A stretch of DNA of 64,000 nt. It comes from Streptomyces sp. NBC_00878 (lineage in GTDB: Bacteria; Actinomycetota; Actinomycetes; Streptomycetales; Streptomycetaceae). The translations under genes were made by a program, and so were the position numbers. The notes under the pieces were generated by a model, which worked only from the letters and a program-made list of their open reading frames with translations, was not told where the DNA came from and made no database searches. The stretch covers positions 7,936,001 through 8,000,000 of the forward strand of contig NZ_JAPEOK010000001.1 in assembly GCF_026341515.1 (NCBI RefSeq), in the 5' to 3' direction. Shown here piece by piece: positions 1-8,988 of this stretch. Position 1 is the first letter of the stretch; each line of letters begins with the position of its first letter.

Positions 1-429
1 TTTGTAGAGATAGACGATCCCGAGCCGCCGTTGGTCAGAGCCCTGGAAGCTCGCCACCGAGCAGAGCAGCTGCGGCCCGAAGCCGCTGCCCTCCAGTGCG
101 CTGTTGACCGCGTGCAGATCACTCACCAGTGCGGGCAGATCGTCGGGCTCCCGCCGCGAGACCAGCCACGAGTATCCGTACTCGTCCCGGCTGACCTCCA
201 CCGGCGGGCCACCGCGCTCCGCGTCCGCGTCCAGCAGCTCCTGGACCTCCTGACGCGCCTCGGTGAACGCCCCGCCCTCCACGGTCGCGAAGCACACCGC
301 GCCCGTCCCGGTCGGGGTGAACCCGGCGGCCGCCTGCAAGGTGATGGCGGCCGACGGCAGGGCGAAGAGCTGGTCGAGGTCGGGCGCGACCGGTTTGCTG
401 CGCCCCAGCAGGATGTCCAGGAGCCGCAT
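1..429 (-). CDS. pspAB: PspA-associated protein PspAB (C-terminus beyond window edge)
   Basis: The frame runs from an ATG at 429 off the left edge without a stop, giving 143 residues. It begins MRLLDILLGRSK and contains the stretch LQAAAGFTPTGTG and LHAVNSALEGSGFGPQLLC, which I recognise as the actinobacterial PspAB family (cytosolic protein linked to the phage-shock protein PspA). It starts 2 nt after the htpX stop codon, so the two are almost certainly co-transcribed and translationally coupled. Its biochemical role is not known; the link to PspA is by family name and by the htpX neighbour. The C-terminal part lies outside the window. Confidence 0.85.
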   Translation of the reverse strand, partial: MRLLDILLGRSKPVAPDLDQLFALPSAAITLQAAAGFTPTGTGAVCFATVEGGAFTEARQEVQELLDADAERGGPPVEVSRDEYGYSWLVSRREPDDLPALVSDLHAVNSALEGSGFGPQLLCSVASFQGSDQRRLGIVYLYK

Positions 430-431
430 GT

Positions 432-1352
432 TCAGTCGGCCTTCCCCGGGGTCGCCGCCTCACCCAGCTCCGCCGAGATACGTGCCAGTTGTTCGAGCCG
501 CTGCTCCAGGCTCGGGTGGGTGGAGAAGTACTTCGCCACGCCAGGTTCGGCGCCGAGGGCGGGGGTGAAGTAGAAGGCGTTGAAGGCCTGGGCCGTCCGC
601 AGGTCCTTGGTCGGGATCCTGGCGATGTCCCCGGTGACCTTGGTCAGCGCGGACGCCAGCGCCGAGGGCCGCCCGGTGAGCTGGGCCGCGGCCCGGTCGG
701 CGGCCAGCTCGCGGTACCGGGACAGCGCCCGGATCAGCAGGAAACTGATCGCGTACACGGCCGCCGAGACCGTCATGACGGCCATGAACACCAGGGCCGT
801 GTTCTGATCCCTGCGCCCGCCGCCCAGAAGCTGCGAGTAGAAGGCGAACCGGACGATCAGCCCGGCGATCACCCCGAGGAAGGAAGCGACGGTGATCACC
901 GCGACGTCCTTGTGCGCCACGTGCGACAGCTCGTGCGCCAGTACACCTTCGAGCTCATCGGGTTCGAGCCGCCGTAGCAGCCCGGTGGTCACACAGAGCA
1001 CCGCGTGATCGGGGTTCCGCCCGGTCGCGAAGGCGTTGGGCATATCCATATCGGAGACGGCGACGAGCGGCTTCGGCATGTCGGCGACGGCACACAGCCG
1101 GTCGACCACCCCGTGCAGCCGCGGATACTCCTCCCGCTCCACGATCCGCCCACGCATGGCGAACAGTGCGATCCGGTCCGAGAACCAGTACTGCGCGCCG
1201 AGCAGCGCCGCGGCGACGACCACGACCAGTACCCAGGACTTCAGCAGCACGATCAGCGCGGCCACGAACACCACGTACAGCAGTCCGAGCAGGAACAGCG
1301 TGGTTCCCATTCGTACGGTCAGCCGCGGGTCGGCCTGGAAGCGGCTCTGCAT
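432..1352 (-). CDS. htpX: Zinc metalloprotease HtpX
   Basis: Membrane-bound M48 metalloprotease of about 306 residues that degrades misfolded membrane proteins. An N-terminal pair of hydrophobic segments (about residues 15-55) precedes the zinc motif HELSH (about residues 140-144), followed by two more transmembrane segments and the downstream Glu region SRYRELAADRAA. The frame is open for 34 more codons upstream, but the ATG at 1352 (MQSRFQADPRL) is preceded by GAGGTG at good spacing and matches the family N-terminus, so I chose it. Directly followed by pspAB, which suggests a membrane-stress operon. Confidence 0.92.
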   Translation of the reverse strand: MQSRFQADPRLTVRMGTTLFLLGLLYVVFVAALIVLLKSWVLVVVVAAALLGAQYWFSDRIALFAMRGRIVEREEYPRLHGVVDRLCAVADMPKPLVAVSDMDMPNAFATGRNPDHAVLCVTTGLLRRLEPDELEGVLAHELSHVAHKDVAVITVASFLGVIAGLIVRFAFYSQLLGGGRRDQNTALVFMAVMTVSAAVYAISFLLIRALSRYRELAADRAAAQLTGRPSALASALTKVTGDIARIPTKDLRTAQAFNAFYFTPALGAEPGVAKYFSTHPSLEQRLEQLARISAELGEAATPGKAD

Positions 1353-1455
1353 AGCGATCACCTCGAAATCGGGCACTCGTCCCGATTCCAGTGTGCACCC
1401 ACGCATTTCCACGAACAGATCTCGATCAGCCCTCCACCAGGCAAAGAACGACAAA

Positions 1456-1488
1456 GCCCTGTCACTGCCCGAGGGGCGGTGACAGGGC
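1456..1488 (-). terminator. Rho-independent terminator of glnA
   Basis: A perfect 15-bp stem (outer arms GCCCTGTCAC / GTGACAGGGC) closes a 3-nt loop. Read on the minus strand it is followed by TTTGT, so it terminates glnA transcription coming from the right. Confidence 0.75.
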
Positions 1489-1553
1489 GTCGTCGTCAGC
1501 CGTGCGGCGCGCCGGCCGTGAGGCCTACGCGTACGTGACGGCCGTGGGGTCGA

Positions 1554-2963
1554 TCACACGTCGTAGTAGAGCTCGAACTCGTGCGGGTGCGGACGCAGCT
1601 GCAGCGGGGCGATCTCGTTCGTGCGCTTGTAGTCGATCCACGTCTCGATCAGGTCGGACGTGAAGACGTCGCCCTGGAGGAGGAACTCGTGGTCCCGCTC
1701 CAGCGAGTCGAGGACCGCCGGGAGCGAGGTCGGGACCTGGGCGACACCCGCGTGCTCCTCGGGGGCCAGCTCGTAGAGGTCCTTGTCGATCGGCTCGGCC
1801 GGCTCGACCTTGTTCTTGATGCCGTCGAGGCCCGCGAGCAGCAGCGCCGAGAAGGCGAGGTACGGGTTGCCGGAGGAGTCGGGCGCGCGGAACTCGACGC
1901 GCTTGGCCTTCGGGTTCGAGCCCGTGATCGGGATACGCATGGCCGCGGAGCGGTTGCGCTGCGAGTAGACCAGGTTGATCGGCGCCTCGAAGCCCGGGAC
2001 CAGGCGGTGGTACGAGTTCACCGTCGGGTTGGTGAAGGCCAGCAGCGACGGGGCGTGCTTGAGGATGCCGCCGATGTAGTAGCGGGCGGTGTCCGACAGG
2101 CCCGCGTAACCGGCCTCGTCGTAGAACAGCGGGTCGCCGTTCGCCCACAGCGACTGGTGGACGTGCATGCCCGAGCCGTTGTCACCGAAGATCGGCTTCG
2201 GCATGAAGGTCGCGGTCTTGCCGTTGCGCCAGGCGACGTTCTTCACGATGTACTTGAAGAGCTGGAGGTCGTCGGCCGCGGCGAGCAGCGTGTTGAACTT
2301 GTAGTTGATCTCGGCCTGGCCGGCGGTGCCCACCTCGTGGTGCTGGCGCTCGACGTTCAGCCCGGACTTGTTCAGCTCCAGGGAGATCTCGGCGCGCAGG
2401 TCGGCGAAGTGGTCGACCGGCGGGGTCGGGAAGTAACCGCCCTTGTAGCGGACCTTGTAGCCGCGGTTGTCCTCCAGCGCGCCGGTGTTCCAGGCGCCCG
2501 CCTCGGAGTCGACGTGGTAGAACGACTCGTTCGAGGTGGTCTGGAACCGCACGCTGTCGAACACGTAGAACTCGGCCTCGGGGCCGAAGTACGCGGTGTC
2601 GGCGATACCGGTCGACGCGAGGTACGCCTCCGCCTTCTTCGCCACGTTGCGCGGGTCACGGGAGTACTGCTCGCCCGTGATCGGGTCGTGGATGAAGAAG
2701 TTGATGTTGACCGTCTTGTCGCGGCGGAACGGGTCGACGCGCGCGGTGGTCAGGTCGGCGCGGAGCGCCATGTCGGACTCGTGGATGGCCTGGAAGCCGC
2801 GGATCGAGGAGCCGTCGAAGGCCAGTTCCTCGGTCGGGTCGAAGGCCTCTGCCGGCACCGTGAAGTGCTGCATCACACCAGGCAGGTCGCAGAAGCGGAC
2901 GTCGACGAACTTGACGTCCTCGTCCGCGATGAACTTCTTGGCCTCGTCGGCGTTCTGGAACAT
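1554..2963 (-). CDS. glnA: Type I glutamine synthetase
   Basis: ATP-dependent amidation of glutamate with ammonium; the main nitrogen-assimilation enzyme, cytosolic dodecamer. The 469-residue product starts [12 protein letters not shown] at an ATG preceded by GGAGGAG. It carries FDGSSIRGF, the ATP/metal motif region [12 protein letters not shown], and the adenylylation loop DLYELAPEE whose tyrosine is residue 397, so activity is likely tuned by GlnE adenylylation. The frame stays open 37 codons further upstream, but those do not match the family. A GlnR operator lies about 100-135 bp upstream and a strong terminator follows the gene. Confidence 0.97.
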   Translation of the reverse strand: MFQNADEAKKFIADEDVKFVDVRFCDLPGVMQHFTVPAEAFDPTEELAFDGSSIRGFQAIHESDMALRADLTTARVDPFRRDKTVNINFFIHDPITGEQYSRDPRNVAKKAEAYLASTGIADTAYFGPEAEFYVFDSVRFQTTSNESFYHVDSEAGAWNTGALEDNRGYKVRYKGGYFPTPPVDHFADLRAEISLELNKSGLNVERQHHEVGTAGQAEINYKFNTLLAAADDLQLFKYIVKNVAWRNGKTATFMPKPIFGDNGSGMHVHQSLWANGDPLFYDEAGYAGLSDTARYYIGGILKHAPSLLAFTNPTVNSYHRLVPGFEAPINLVYSQRNRSAAMRIPITGSNPKAKRVEFRAPDSSGNPYLAFSALLLAGLDGIKNKVEPAEPIDKDLYELAPEEHAGVAQVPTSLPAVLDSLERDHEFLLQGDVFTSDLIETWIDYKRTNEIAPLQLRPHPHEFELYYDV

Positions 2964-3061
2964 CCAGCTCCTCCTACTCCCGACCATGTCCGACCGGGGT
3001 GGTAGTTCGTTCGTGCGGCCAGTGCGGTGGCACACGCTGAACCCGACCTTAGGGACGGGTG

Positions 3062-3099
3062 ATTTCTCAAGCATGACCCATTTGTTTCGACCAAGTTAA
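3062..3099 (-). promoter_or_regulatory. GlnR binding site upstream of glnA
   Basis: On the minus strand the site reads TTAAC-n6-GAAAC-n6-GTCAT-n6-GAAAT, an exact-spacing match to the actinobacterial GlnR consensus gTnAC-n6-GaAAC repeated twice. It lies about 100 bp upstream of the glnA start. Known biology: GlnR controls glnA in Streptomyces. The site itself is seen directly; binding is inferred. Confidence 0.85.
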
Positions 3100-3162
3100 C
3101 CGGACCCGATCCGGAACACCCCACCTGTACGCATGCAAAAACGGGCGCAGTACCGTTGACGG

Positions 3163-3630
3163 GTGGACAACAGGCAAGCAATCGGATCGTGGCTCTCCGG
3201 CCCCCGCGCGGCCGCGGAGGAAGCCGGTGCCGACTTCGGATACCGCGGCGAGCAGCTGGGCCTGCCCGAGTCGGGCCCCGGCTCGATCGCCCGCCCGGGC
3301 AGGCGCCTCGGCGCCCTGGCCGTCGACTGGGGCCTGTGCCTCTTGATCGCATACGGCCTGATCACCGACGGCTACGGCCAGGCGACCGGAAACTGGGCGC
3401 TGGCCGTCTTCTTCGTCGTGAGCGTCCTGACCGTCGGCACGATCGGCTTCACCCCGGGCAAGCGCCTGTTCGGCCTCCGCGTCGTCGCCCTGGACACCGG
3501 CACGGTCAACCCGCTCCGCGTCCTCGTGCGCACGGCCCTCCTGTGCGTCGCCCTCCCGGCGCTGATCTGGGACCGCGACGGCAGGGGGCTGCACGACCGC
3601 CTGGCCCGCACGGTCGAGATCAGGACCTGA
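3163..3630 (+). CDS. RDD family membrane protein
   Basis: A 155-residue protein. The N-terminal ~40 residues are soluble (MDNRQAIGSWLSGP...), followed by the RDD signature region RPGRRLGALAVDWGL and two or three hydrophobic segments (about 52-70 and 80-100), ending DRDGRGLHDRLARTVEI, typical of RDD domains. Function of the family is not established. The GTG start at 3163 has no evident Shine-Dalgarno sequence and follows closely on TACCGTTGAC, so a leaderless transcript is possible. Divergent from glnA and convergent with the DUF4191 gene, with a strong bidirectional hairpin downstream. Confidence 0.85.
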   Translation: MDNRQAIGSWLSGPRAAAEEAGADFGYRGEQLGLPESGPGSIARPGRRLGALAVDWGLCLLIAYGLITDGYGQATGNWALAVFFVVSVLTVGTIGFTPGKRLFGLRVVALDTGTVNPLRVLVRTALLCVALPALIWDRDGRGLHDRLARTVEIRT

Positions 3631-3701
3631 GGATTCCGTACGACGATCTGTCGGTTCCGTAGGGCGACCGGACAGGTCCTGACGGCGATCGGACAGTTCC
3701 C

Positions 3702-3749
3702 TACGACGATGGGGGCGCCCGGAGTGATCCGGGCGCCCCCATCGTCGTA
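3702..3749. terminator. Bidirectional terminator, 21-bp perfect stem
   Basis: A perfectly complementary 21-bp stem (TACGACGATGGGGGCGCCCGG is the left arm, trimmed here to its G-rich core GGGGGCGCCC) closes a 6-nt loop AGTGAT. It sits between the convergent RDD and DUF4191 genes, as expected for a shared terminator. No T-tract is evident, as is common in Streptomyces. Confidence 0.7.
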
Positions 3750-3781
3750 CGCGCAGTGTGTCTTCGTCGTACGGGAGTGTG

Positions 3782-4483
3782 TCAGCGCATTTTCGGGCCG
3801 CCGCGCGGCATCCGCATGCCCTTGGGCATCGGGCCCTTCGGGAGGGGCATGTTGGACATCAGGTCGCCAAGGGCCCGCAGCCGGTCGTTGGTCGCGGTGA
3901 CCTGGGGGCCGGTCAGGACGCGGGGCAGCTTCAGCATCGTCGTCCGGAGCTTCTTGAGCTCGACCTGACCCTCGCCCGTGCCGACGAGGATGTCGTGCAC
4001 CGGCACGTCCGCGACGATGCGGGCCATCTTCTTCTTCTCGGCCGCCACCAGGCTCTTCACCCGGTTCGGGTTGCCCTCGGCGACCAGCACGATGCCGGCC
4101 TTGCCGACGGCCCGGTGGACCACGTCCTGGCTGCGGTTCATCGCCACCGCCGGGGTGGTCGTCCAGCCGCGCCCGACATTGTCGAGCACCGCGGCGGCCG
4201 CGCCCGGCTGGCCCTCCATCTGCCCGAACGCCGCCCGCTCGGCCCGGCGTCCGAAGACGATCGCCATCGCGAGGAAGGCGAGCAGGAAGCCGAGAATGCC
4301 CAGATAGACCGGGTGGCCGATCAAGAAGCCGATCGCGAGGAAGACACCAAGGGTGACGATTCCGACAGCCGCGAGTACAAGACCGATCTTTGAGTCGGCC
4401 TTGCGGGTCATCTTGTAAGTCAGGGCGATCTGCTTGAGTCGCCCGGGGTTCGCAGCGTCCGCTGCGGGTTCCTTCCTCGCCAT
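3782..4483 (-). CDS. DUF4191 family membrane protein
   Basis: A 233-residue protein with an N-terminal cytosolic stretch (MARKEPAADAANPGRLKQI), two adjacent transmembrane segments (about residues 33-72, IGLVLAAVGIVTLGVFLAIG and a following one), and a cytosolic C-terminal domain with conserved RGWTTTPAVAMNRSQD and VLTGPQVTATNDRLRAL. This matches the actinobacterial DUF4191 family, always found near lipA; function unknown. It ends in a Gly/Met/Pro-rich tail (PLPKGPMPKGMRMPRGGP). Confidence 0.85.
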   Translation of the reverse strand: MARKEPAADAANPGRLKQIALTYKMTRKADSKIGLVLAAVGIVTLGVFLAIGFLIGHPVYLGILGFLLAFLAMAIVFGRRAERAAFGQMEGQPGAAAAVLDNVGRGWTTTPAVAMNRSQDVVHRAVGKAGIVLVAEGNPNRVKSLVAAEKKKMARIVADVPVHDILVGTGEGQVELKKLRTTMLKLPRVLTGPQVTATNDRLRALGDLMSNMPLPKGPMPKGMRMPRGGPKMR

Positions 4484-4628
4484 GCCGAGAAGTCTACGTG
4501 GCGTGGGAAGCGCCGACGACGGCGGTGCCGGGTCGGCCCTCGCCGACCGGCTTCCGGTGCCGTACTTCGGCGACTTGGCGACGCGGGCGCGATGACTCGG
4601 CGACGCGACGCCTCAGCAATCCAGCGAC

Positions 4629-4829
4629 TCAGGGGCGAGCGATGAAGCTCTGCTCCAGGACGCGCTGTGCCTCGACCCGGTCCTTGGCGCGACGGCGGTC
4701 CTCCAGGACGGAGGTCCAGGCGTTGCGGCGAGCGGTGCGCTGGCCGCTGCTCATGAGCAGTGACTCGACGGCACGGAGTGCATCGGTGAACGACGGGATC
4801 GCGGTGGCGCGTACGGGCGCGGCCTGCAT
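4629..4829 (-). CDS. SCO2195-type small GlnR-regulon protein
   Basis: A 66-residue, mostly helical, basic protein (MQAAPVRATAIPSFTDALRA...). I recognise it as the small conserved Streptomyces protein lying between the DUF4191 gene and lipA, named in annotations as a GlnR-regulated family after S. coelicolor SCO2195. The ATG is preceded by a GGAACC-like purine stretch. Biochemical role unknown. A possible GlnR site lies 75-115 bp upstream. Without that family memory, a protein this short would be weak as a call; its GC3 pattern and conserved place support it. Confidence 0.7.
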   Translation of the reverse strand: MQAAPVRATAIPSFTDALRAVESLLMSSGQRTARRNAWTSVLEDRRRAKDRVEAQRVLEQSFIARP

Positions 4830-4904
4830 GATGGAGGTTCCCCCTCGGGATCGGCGGCTCTGGCTAGGGCTCTACGTGGCGTAAGACCAGGGTCACTGAA
4901 TGGT

Positions 4905-4944
4905 GTTACCAGGGCGTGACCGACCGGTCAAACGCCAATGAAAC
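4905..4944. promoter_or_regulatory. Possible GlnR site upstream of the SCO2195-type gene
   Basis: Read on the plus strand, pentamers with the 11-nt GlnR period are present: GTTAC-n6-GTGAC-n6-GTCAA, then ATGAA/GAAAC. The first and third match gTnAC well; the even-numbered half-sites match GaAAC poorly. The location, about 75-115 bp upstream of the small GlnR-regulon gene, fits. Much weaker than the glnA site. Confidence 0.4.
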
Positions 4945-4968
4945 CTTGATGCGTGGGCCGAAAACGCC

Positions 4969-5018
4969 GACGCGGCCCTGATGGGGCCCCCATCTGCGGG
5001 GACGGTCAGGACCGCGTC
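4969..5018 (-). terminator. Probable lipA terminator
   Basis: An imperfect inverted repeat (GACGCGG...CCGCGTC arms with one bulge) encloses the palindrome GGGGCCCC. On the minus strand it is followed by CGGCGTTTTC. It lies about 120 bp beyond the lipA stop. The rest of the 4830-5134 gap holds only the candidate GlnR site. Confidence 0.5.
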
Positions 5019-5134
5019 GTATCGGCCACTACCGGCGGGTAGTCGCTTGTGCTCAGATTCACACGCTCGGGGTGGCACTGCGTGCCATCGCGCAGGTCGC
5101 GCGACGTGCCGAGCGACCCCCCTCTCGCCTCGTC

Positions 5135-6100
5135 TCAGACGGCCTGCGAGGCGACGTACGAGCCACGCTTCTCGATCGCCATCTGGTACAGGCGGCCCGC
5201 GCGGTACGAGGAGCGGACCAGCGGGCCCGACATGACTCCGGAGAAGCCGATCTGGTCGGCCTCGTCCTTCAGTTCGACGAACTCGTGCGGCTTCACCCAG
5301 CGCTCCACGGGGTGGTGGCGCACGGACGGCCGCAGGTACTGCGTGATGGTGACGAGCTCGCAGCCCGCCTCGTGCAGCTGGCGCAGGGCCTCGCTGACCT
5401 CCTCGCGGGTCTCGCCCATGCCGAGGATCAGGTTCGACTTGGTGACGAGCCCGTAGTCGCGGGCGGCCGTGATGACCTTCAGTGAACGCTCGTAGCGGAA
5501 GCCCGGGCGGATGCGCTTGAAGATGCGGGGGACCGTCTCGACGTTGTGCGCGAAGACCTCCGGCCGGGAGGAGAAGACCTCGGCCAGCTGTTCGGGGACG
5601 GCGTTGAAGTCGGGGGCGAGGAGTTCGACCTTGGTGGGGCCGCTCTCGCGGTTCGCCGTCTGTGCGTGGATCTGGCGCACGGTCTCGGCGTACAGCCAGG
5701 CGCCGCCGTCCTCGAGGTCGTCGCGGGCGACGCCTGTGATGGTCGCGTAGTTGAGATCCATGGTGACCACGGACTCGCCCACGCGGCGCGGTTCGTCGCG
5801 GTCCAGGGCCTCCGGCTTGCCCGTGTCGATCTGGCAGAAGTCGCAGCGCCTCGTGCACTGGTCACCGCCGATGAGGAAGGTCGCCTCGCGGTCCTCCCAG
5901 CACTCGTAGATGTTGGGGCAGCCGGCTTCCTGGCAGACGGTGTGCAGGCCCTCGCTCTTCACGAGGTTCTGCATTTTCGTGTACTCGGGGCCCATTTTCG
6001 CCCGGGTCTTGATCCACTCGGGCTTGCGCTCGATGGGGGTCTGGGCGTTCCGGACCTCCAGGCGCAGCATCTTGCGTCCGTCGGGTGCGACTGCGGACAC
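5135..6100 (-). CDS. lipA: Lipoyl synthase
   Basis: Radical-SAM enzyme that inserts two sulfurs into octanoyl groups on E2/GcvH lipoyl domains. The auxiliary cluster cysteines are C-x4-C-x5-C ([12 protein letters not shown], residues 56-67), the radical-SAM cluster is CTRRCDFC (82-89), and the C-terminal RSSYRAG is present. I chose the GTG at 6100 (product 321 residues), preceded by GGGAG; 12 more upstream codons are open but lack family similarity. lipB lies 226 bp upstream on the same strand. The cluster is close to aceE/sucB, whose lipoyl domains are its substrates. Confidence 0.96.
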   Translation of the reverse strand: MSAVAPDGRKMLRLEVRNAQTPIERKPEWIKTRAKMGPEYTKMQNLVKSEGLHTVCQEAGCPNIYECWEDREATFLIGGDQCTRRCDFCQIDTGKPEALDRDEPRRVGESVVTMDLNYATITGVARDDLEDGGAWLYAETVRQIHAQTANRESGPTKVELLAPDFNAVPEQLAEVFSSRPEVFAHNVETVPRIFKRIRPGFRYERSLKVITAARDYGLVTKSNLILGMGETREEVSEALRQLHEAGCELVTITQYLRPSVRHHPVERWVKPHEFVELKDEADQIGFSGVMSGPLVRSSYRAGRLYQMAIEKRGSYVASQAV

Positions 6101-6225
6101 ATCGGCTCCCTGTAGCTTCGATTCTTCGGCGTACACCAGGGTACGCCCGTTCGCTTCTCGGCCCCCGGGGTGGGCAACCTTCGGGAACGGGGGTGCATTC
6201 CCGGGGGGTTTTCTCGCCCCCGCTG

Positions 6226-6291
6226 AATTTCAGCCTCTCCGGCGTTTGAGGAGCGGGGGTTCGGGGGCGGAGCCCCCGAGGAAGTGACGGG
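6226..6291. repeat. Intergenic GC-rich repeat, family 2
   Basis: Contains the phrase CCGGCGTTTGAGGAGC followed by a palindrome GGGGGCGGAGCCCCCG, then ACGGG and TAGGGGCGG-type words. Related sequence recurs at 47568-47640 and about 53078-53106 in this window. It fills the lipA-lipB gap and could form a hairpin. Confidence 0.6.
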
Positions 6292-6326
6292 ATCGGGTAG
6301 GGGCGGAGGGGGCGGAAAAAGGGCCC

Positions 6327-7124
6327 CTACGCCACCACCCGCGCCCTCAACTCCGCGTTCGCTAGAACATCCCGCAGATGCCGCTCAGCCACCGGCAGGA
6401 CCTCCGCGATGGTGAGGTCGCGGCCCAACTCGTGGGCCAGCGACGTGACGCCGGCGTCACGGATCCCGCAAGGGATGATCTTGTCGAAGCTGGATGTGTC
6501 CGGGTTCACGTTCAGGGCGAAGCCATGCATCGTGACGCCCTTGGCGACCCGGATACCCATGGCACAGATCTTGCGGTCCTCACGCCGCTGCCCCGCATTG
6601 GACGGCGCGTACTCGGGCCCGTTCAACCGTGGATCGAACTCCTCGTCCGCCAGCCGCGGATCGAAGTCGAGCGAGAGCCCGCCGAGAGACCCGCCGAGAG
6701 GCGGCCGCTCGGCCACCGGGTCACCGAGGACCCAGACGCCGGCCCGCCCCTCCACCCGGCTCGTCTCGACACCGAACTCCGCGCAGACCCGGATCATCGC
6801 GTCTTCGAGACGGCGGAGATGCGCGACGACGTCCACCGGCCGCGGCAGCTTCTGGATCGGGTAGCCGACCAGCTGCCCCGGACCGTGCCAGGTGATCTTG
6901 CCGCCACGGTCCACGTCGACGACGGGCGTGCCGTCGAGGGGCCGCTCGCTGTCCGCGGTGCGCCGCCCCGCCGTGTAGACCGGCGGGTGTTCCAGGAGCA
7001 GGCACGTGTCGGGGATCTCGTCCTCGAAACGGGCGGCGTGGACGCGGCGCTGCTCGTCCCAGGCCTCCTGGTACTCGACGGCGTCCGCACCGAAACCCAT
7101 GCGGGTGAACCGCAGCTCACTCAC
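6327..7124 (-). CDS. lipB: Octanoyl-[acyl carrier protein]:protein octanoyltransferase
   Basis: Transfers octanoyl from ACP to lipoyl domains, the step before LipA. The 265-residue product has [11 protein letters not shown], the catalytic lysine in [12 protein letters not shown] (K195) and catalytic cysteine in IIPCGIRD (C219). A ~45-residue insertion between the halves (around 140-185, [17 protein letters not shown]...) is longer than in E. coli LipB and is typical of streptomycetes. GTG at 7124 is preceded by AGGGAGG; the longer frame upstream is rejected. Confidence 0.95.
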   Translation of the reverse strand: MSELRFTRMGFGADAVEYQEAWDEQRRVHAARFEDEIPDTCLLLEHPPVYTAGRRTADSERPLDGTPVVDVDRGGKITWHGPGQLVGYPIQKLPRPVDVVAHLRRLEDAMIRVCAEFGVETSRVEGRAGVWVLGDPVAERPPLGGSLGGLSLDFDPRLADEEFDPRLNGPEYAPSNAGQRREDRKICAMGIRVAKGVTMHGFALNVNPDTSSFDKIIPCGIRDAGVTSLAHELGRDLTIAEVLPVAERHLRDVLANAELRARVVA

Positions 7125-7383
7125 GGCAAGCGCCTCCCTGAATGTGTTGTAAGGCTCGTACCAGCCCCACGCCACTGTACGTCCGGTCCGGCCTCGTCAG
7201 CCCTGGGGGCAATCCTCACACGATCGGATGAATGCGCGGAGAAGTCTGTGATCGCACGCTTACGGACCGCTACATTCGCGCCGTTCACGAGGCTTTCAAG
7301 GGCTGCTCAAGGCACGGCGGCCGACCTCGCCCGGGCCTGTTCGTGCAGGCCCCCAGCCCGGAAGGCAGGAGTTCGCACCGCAG

Positions 7384-8823
7384 ATGACGGAACGACCCGC
7401 GCAGCGCACCCCCAACCGTCAGCTCGCCGCACTAATCGCAGAAGCGGGGTTCTCCAACGCGGGGCTGGCCCGCCGAGTGGACCAGCTCGGCCTCGAACAC
7501 GGGCTCGATCTCAGATACGACAAGACATCCGTGACCCGCTGGCTGCGCGGCCAGCAGCCCAGGGGCACCACACCCGCGCTGATCGCCGAGGTCTTCACCC
7601 GCCGCCTCGGCCGCCGGCTCAGCGCGCAGGATCTCGGACTCGACGCGTGCGCCCCCGTGTACGCCGGGCTCGAATTCGCGGCCACCCCCGAGGAGGCAGT
7701 CGACATCGTCGGCGGGCTGTGGCGCAAGGACTCCGGAAGCCATGCGGAGCTCCGCAAGATCGCGTTCACCCCGGCCGGGCTCGTCGTGCCCAGCCGGGAC
7801 TGGCTGATCGGCCGGGCCGACGACCGGGTGGGCCGCGGCGACCCCGGTGCCGTACGGATCCCCGTACAGGGCCGCCCCGCCGTGCCCCGGCAGCGCACGC
7901 AGACCGAGCGCGGTCCCGGGCAGCGGGTGACCGCGGGCGACATCGCGGCGCTGCGCTCGGTCGGGGAACTCTTCCGCGCGCTCGACAACGCGTACGGCGG
8001 AGGGCATGCCCGACAGGCCCTCGTGCGGTACCTGGAGCACGAACTGGAGCCGATGCTGCGCGGCACGTACGGGGAGCAGACGGGGCGCCGCCTGTTCGCC
8101 GCCGCCTCCGATCTGACCCGGCTGGCGGGCTGGACCTCGTACGACATCGCCGCGCACGGGCTGGCCCAGCGGTACTTCGTCCAGGCGCTGCGGCTCTCGC
8201 AGGCGGCGGGGGACCGGGCGTACGGCTCGTACGTGCTCGTGACGATGAGTCGACAAGCCGTCTATCTGGGGCACGGCCGGGAGGCGGTGCAGCTGGCCCG
8301 GGTCGCCCAGCAGGGCGTGGGCTCGTCGGCGCCGCCCGTCGTCCAGGCGCTGCTGTACGCGGTCGAGGCGCGGGGGCACGGCGTTCTCGGAGAGGTACGC
8401 GCGGCCACGGCCTCGCTGGTACGGGCCGAGCGGGCCCTGGAGACCTCCCGGCCCGGCGACGAAGTGCCGTACTGGGCACGGTTCTTCGACGAGGCGCAGC
8501 TCGCCGACGAGTTCGGACACTGCCACCGAGACCTCCAGCAGTACCGCGCGGCCGCCCAGCACGCCGAGCGCTCCCTGCAGTTGCGCGCGCCCGGCTACGC
8601 CCGCAGCCGTCTCTTCTGCCGGGTCGTCCTGGCCTCGGCCCGGCTCGGACTCGGCGAACTCGACCAGGCCTGCCAGTTGGGTGCCGAGGCGGCGGCCCAG
8701 GCTTCGGAGATGCGGTCGGTGCGGGCGTTGGAGTACGTGCGGGACTTCGAGCGGCGGTTGGAGCCGTACAAGGACGCGCCGCCGGTCAGGGGGTATCGCG
8801 ACAAGGTCGCTGCGCTCGGCTGA
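7384..8823 (+). CDS. Large HTH transcriptional regulator with TPR-like domain
   Basis: A 479-residue protein. The N-terminal ~85 residues look like a helix-turn-helix domain (NRQLAALIAEAGFSNAGLARR ... TSVTRWLRGQQPRG), the arrangement seen in NsdA-like Streptomyces regulators. The C-terminal two-thirds is alanine/arginine-rich helical repeat (TPR-like; YAVEARGHGVLGEVRAATAS, LGLGELDQACQLGAEAA). It probably senses or scaffolds protein partners; target genes are unknown. Divergent from lipB across a 259-bp gap that holds possible promoters for both (TACATT near 7271 as a -10 candidate). Confidence 0.8.
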   Translation: MTERPAQRTPNRQLAALIAEAGFSNAGLARRVDQLGLEHGLDLRYDKTSVTRWLRGQQPRGTTPALIAEVFTRRLGRRLSAQDLGLDACAPVYAGLEFAATPEEAVDIVGGLWRKDSGSHAELRKIAFTPAGLVVPSRDWLIGRADDRVGRGDPGAVRIPVQGRPAVPRQRTQTERGPGQRVTAGDIAALRSVGELFRALDNAYGGGHARQALVRYLEHELEPMLRGTYGEQTGRRLFAAASDLTRLAGWTSYDIAAHGLAQRYFVQALRLSQAAGDRAYGSYVLVTMSRQAVYLGHGREAVQLARVAQQGVGSSAPPVVQALLYAVEARGHGVLGEVRAATASLVRAERALETSRPGDEVPYWARFFDEAQLADEFGHCHRDLQQYRAAAQHAERSLQLRAPGYARSRLFCRVVLASARLGLGELDQACQLGAEAAAQASEMRSVRALEYVRDFERRLEPYKDAPPVRGYRDKVAALG

Positions 8824-8854
8824 ACGGCATCACCGGAGGGGTTGTCTTGACGCT

Positions 8855-8930
8855 GCGGGCCGGTTGTGGCTGGTCGCGCCCGCGCGGCGGAGCCGCAAAT
8901 TGATACAGTCCCGCGCCCCTTTGGGGCGCG
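8855..8930. repeat. Intergenic palindromic repeat family 1, copy A
   Basis: Contains the family words GGCTGGTCGCGCC, GCGGAGCCGCAAAT and CCGCGCCCCTTTGGGGCGCG. Lies between convergent genes (HTH regulator and FAD oxidoreductase), where it could serve as a two-way terminator. Confidence 0.75.
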
Positions 8931-8988
8931 TGGATGGGGAGGAGGTCCTGCCCCGTGGCGGGACCTCCACCCCTTGGCACTCGCACGC

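Noticed and set aside
119..568. Short open frames overlapping the pspAB and htpX junction
   Set aside because: They lie in other frames of clearly recognisable genes and show no codon bias of their own.
1581..3005. Long open frame antisense to glnA (and similar ones opposite aceE, sucB/lpdA, cobU, RND permease and ctaD)
   Set aside because: These mirror the strong GC3 bias of real genes on the other strand, have Arg/Ala/Pro-rich compositions and no family resemblance.
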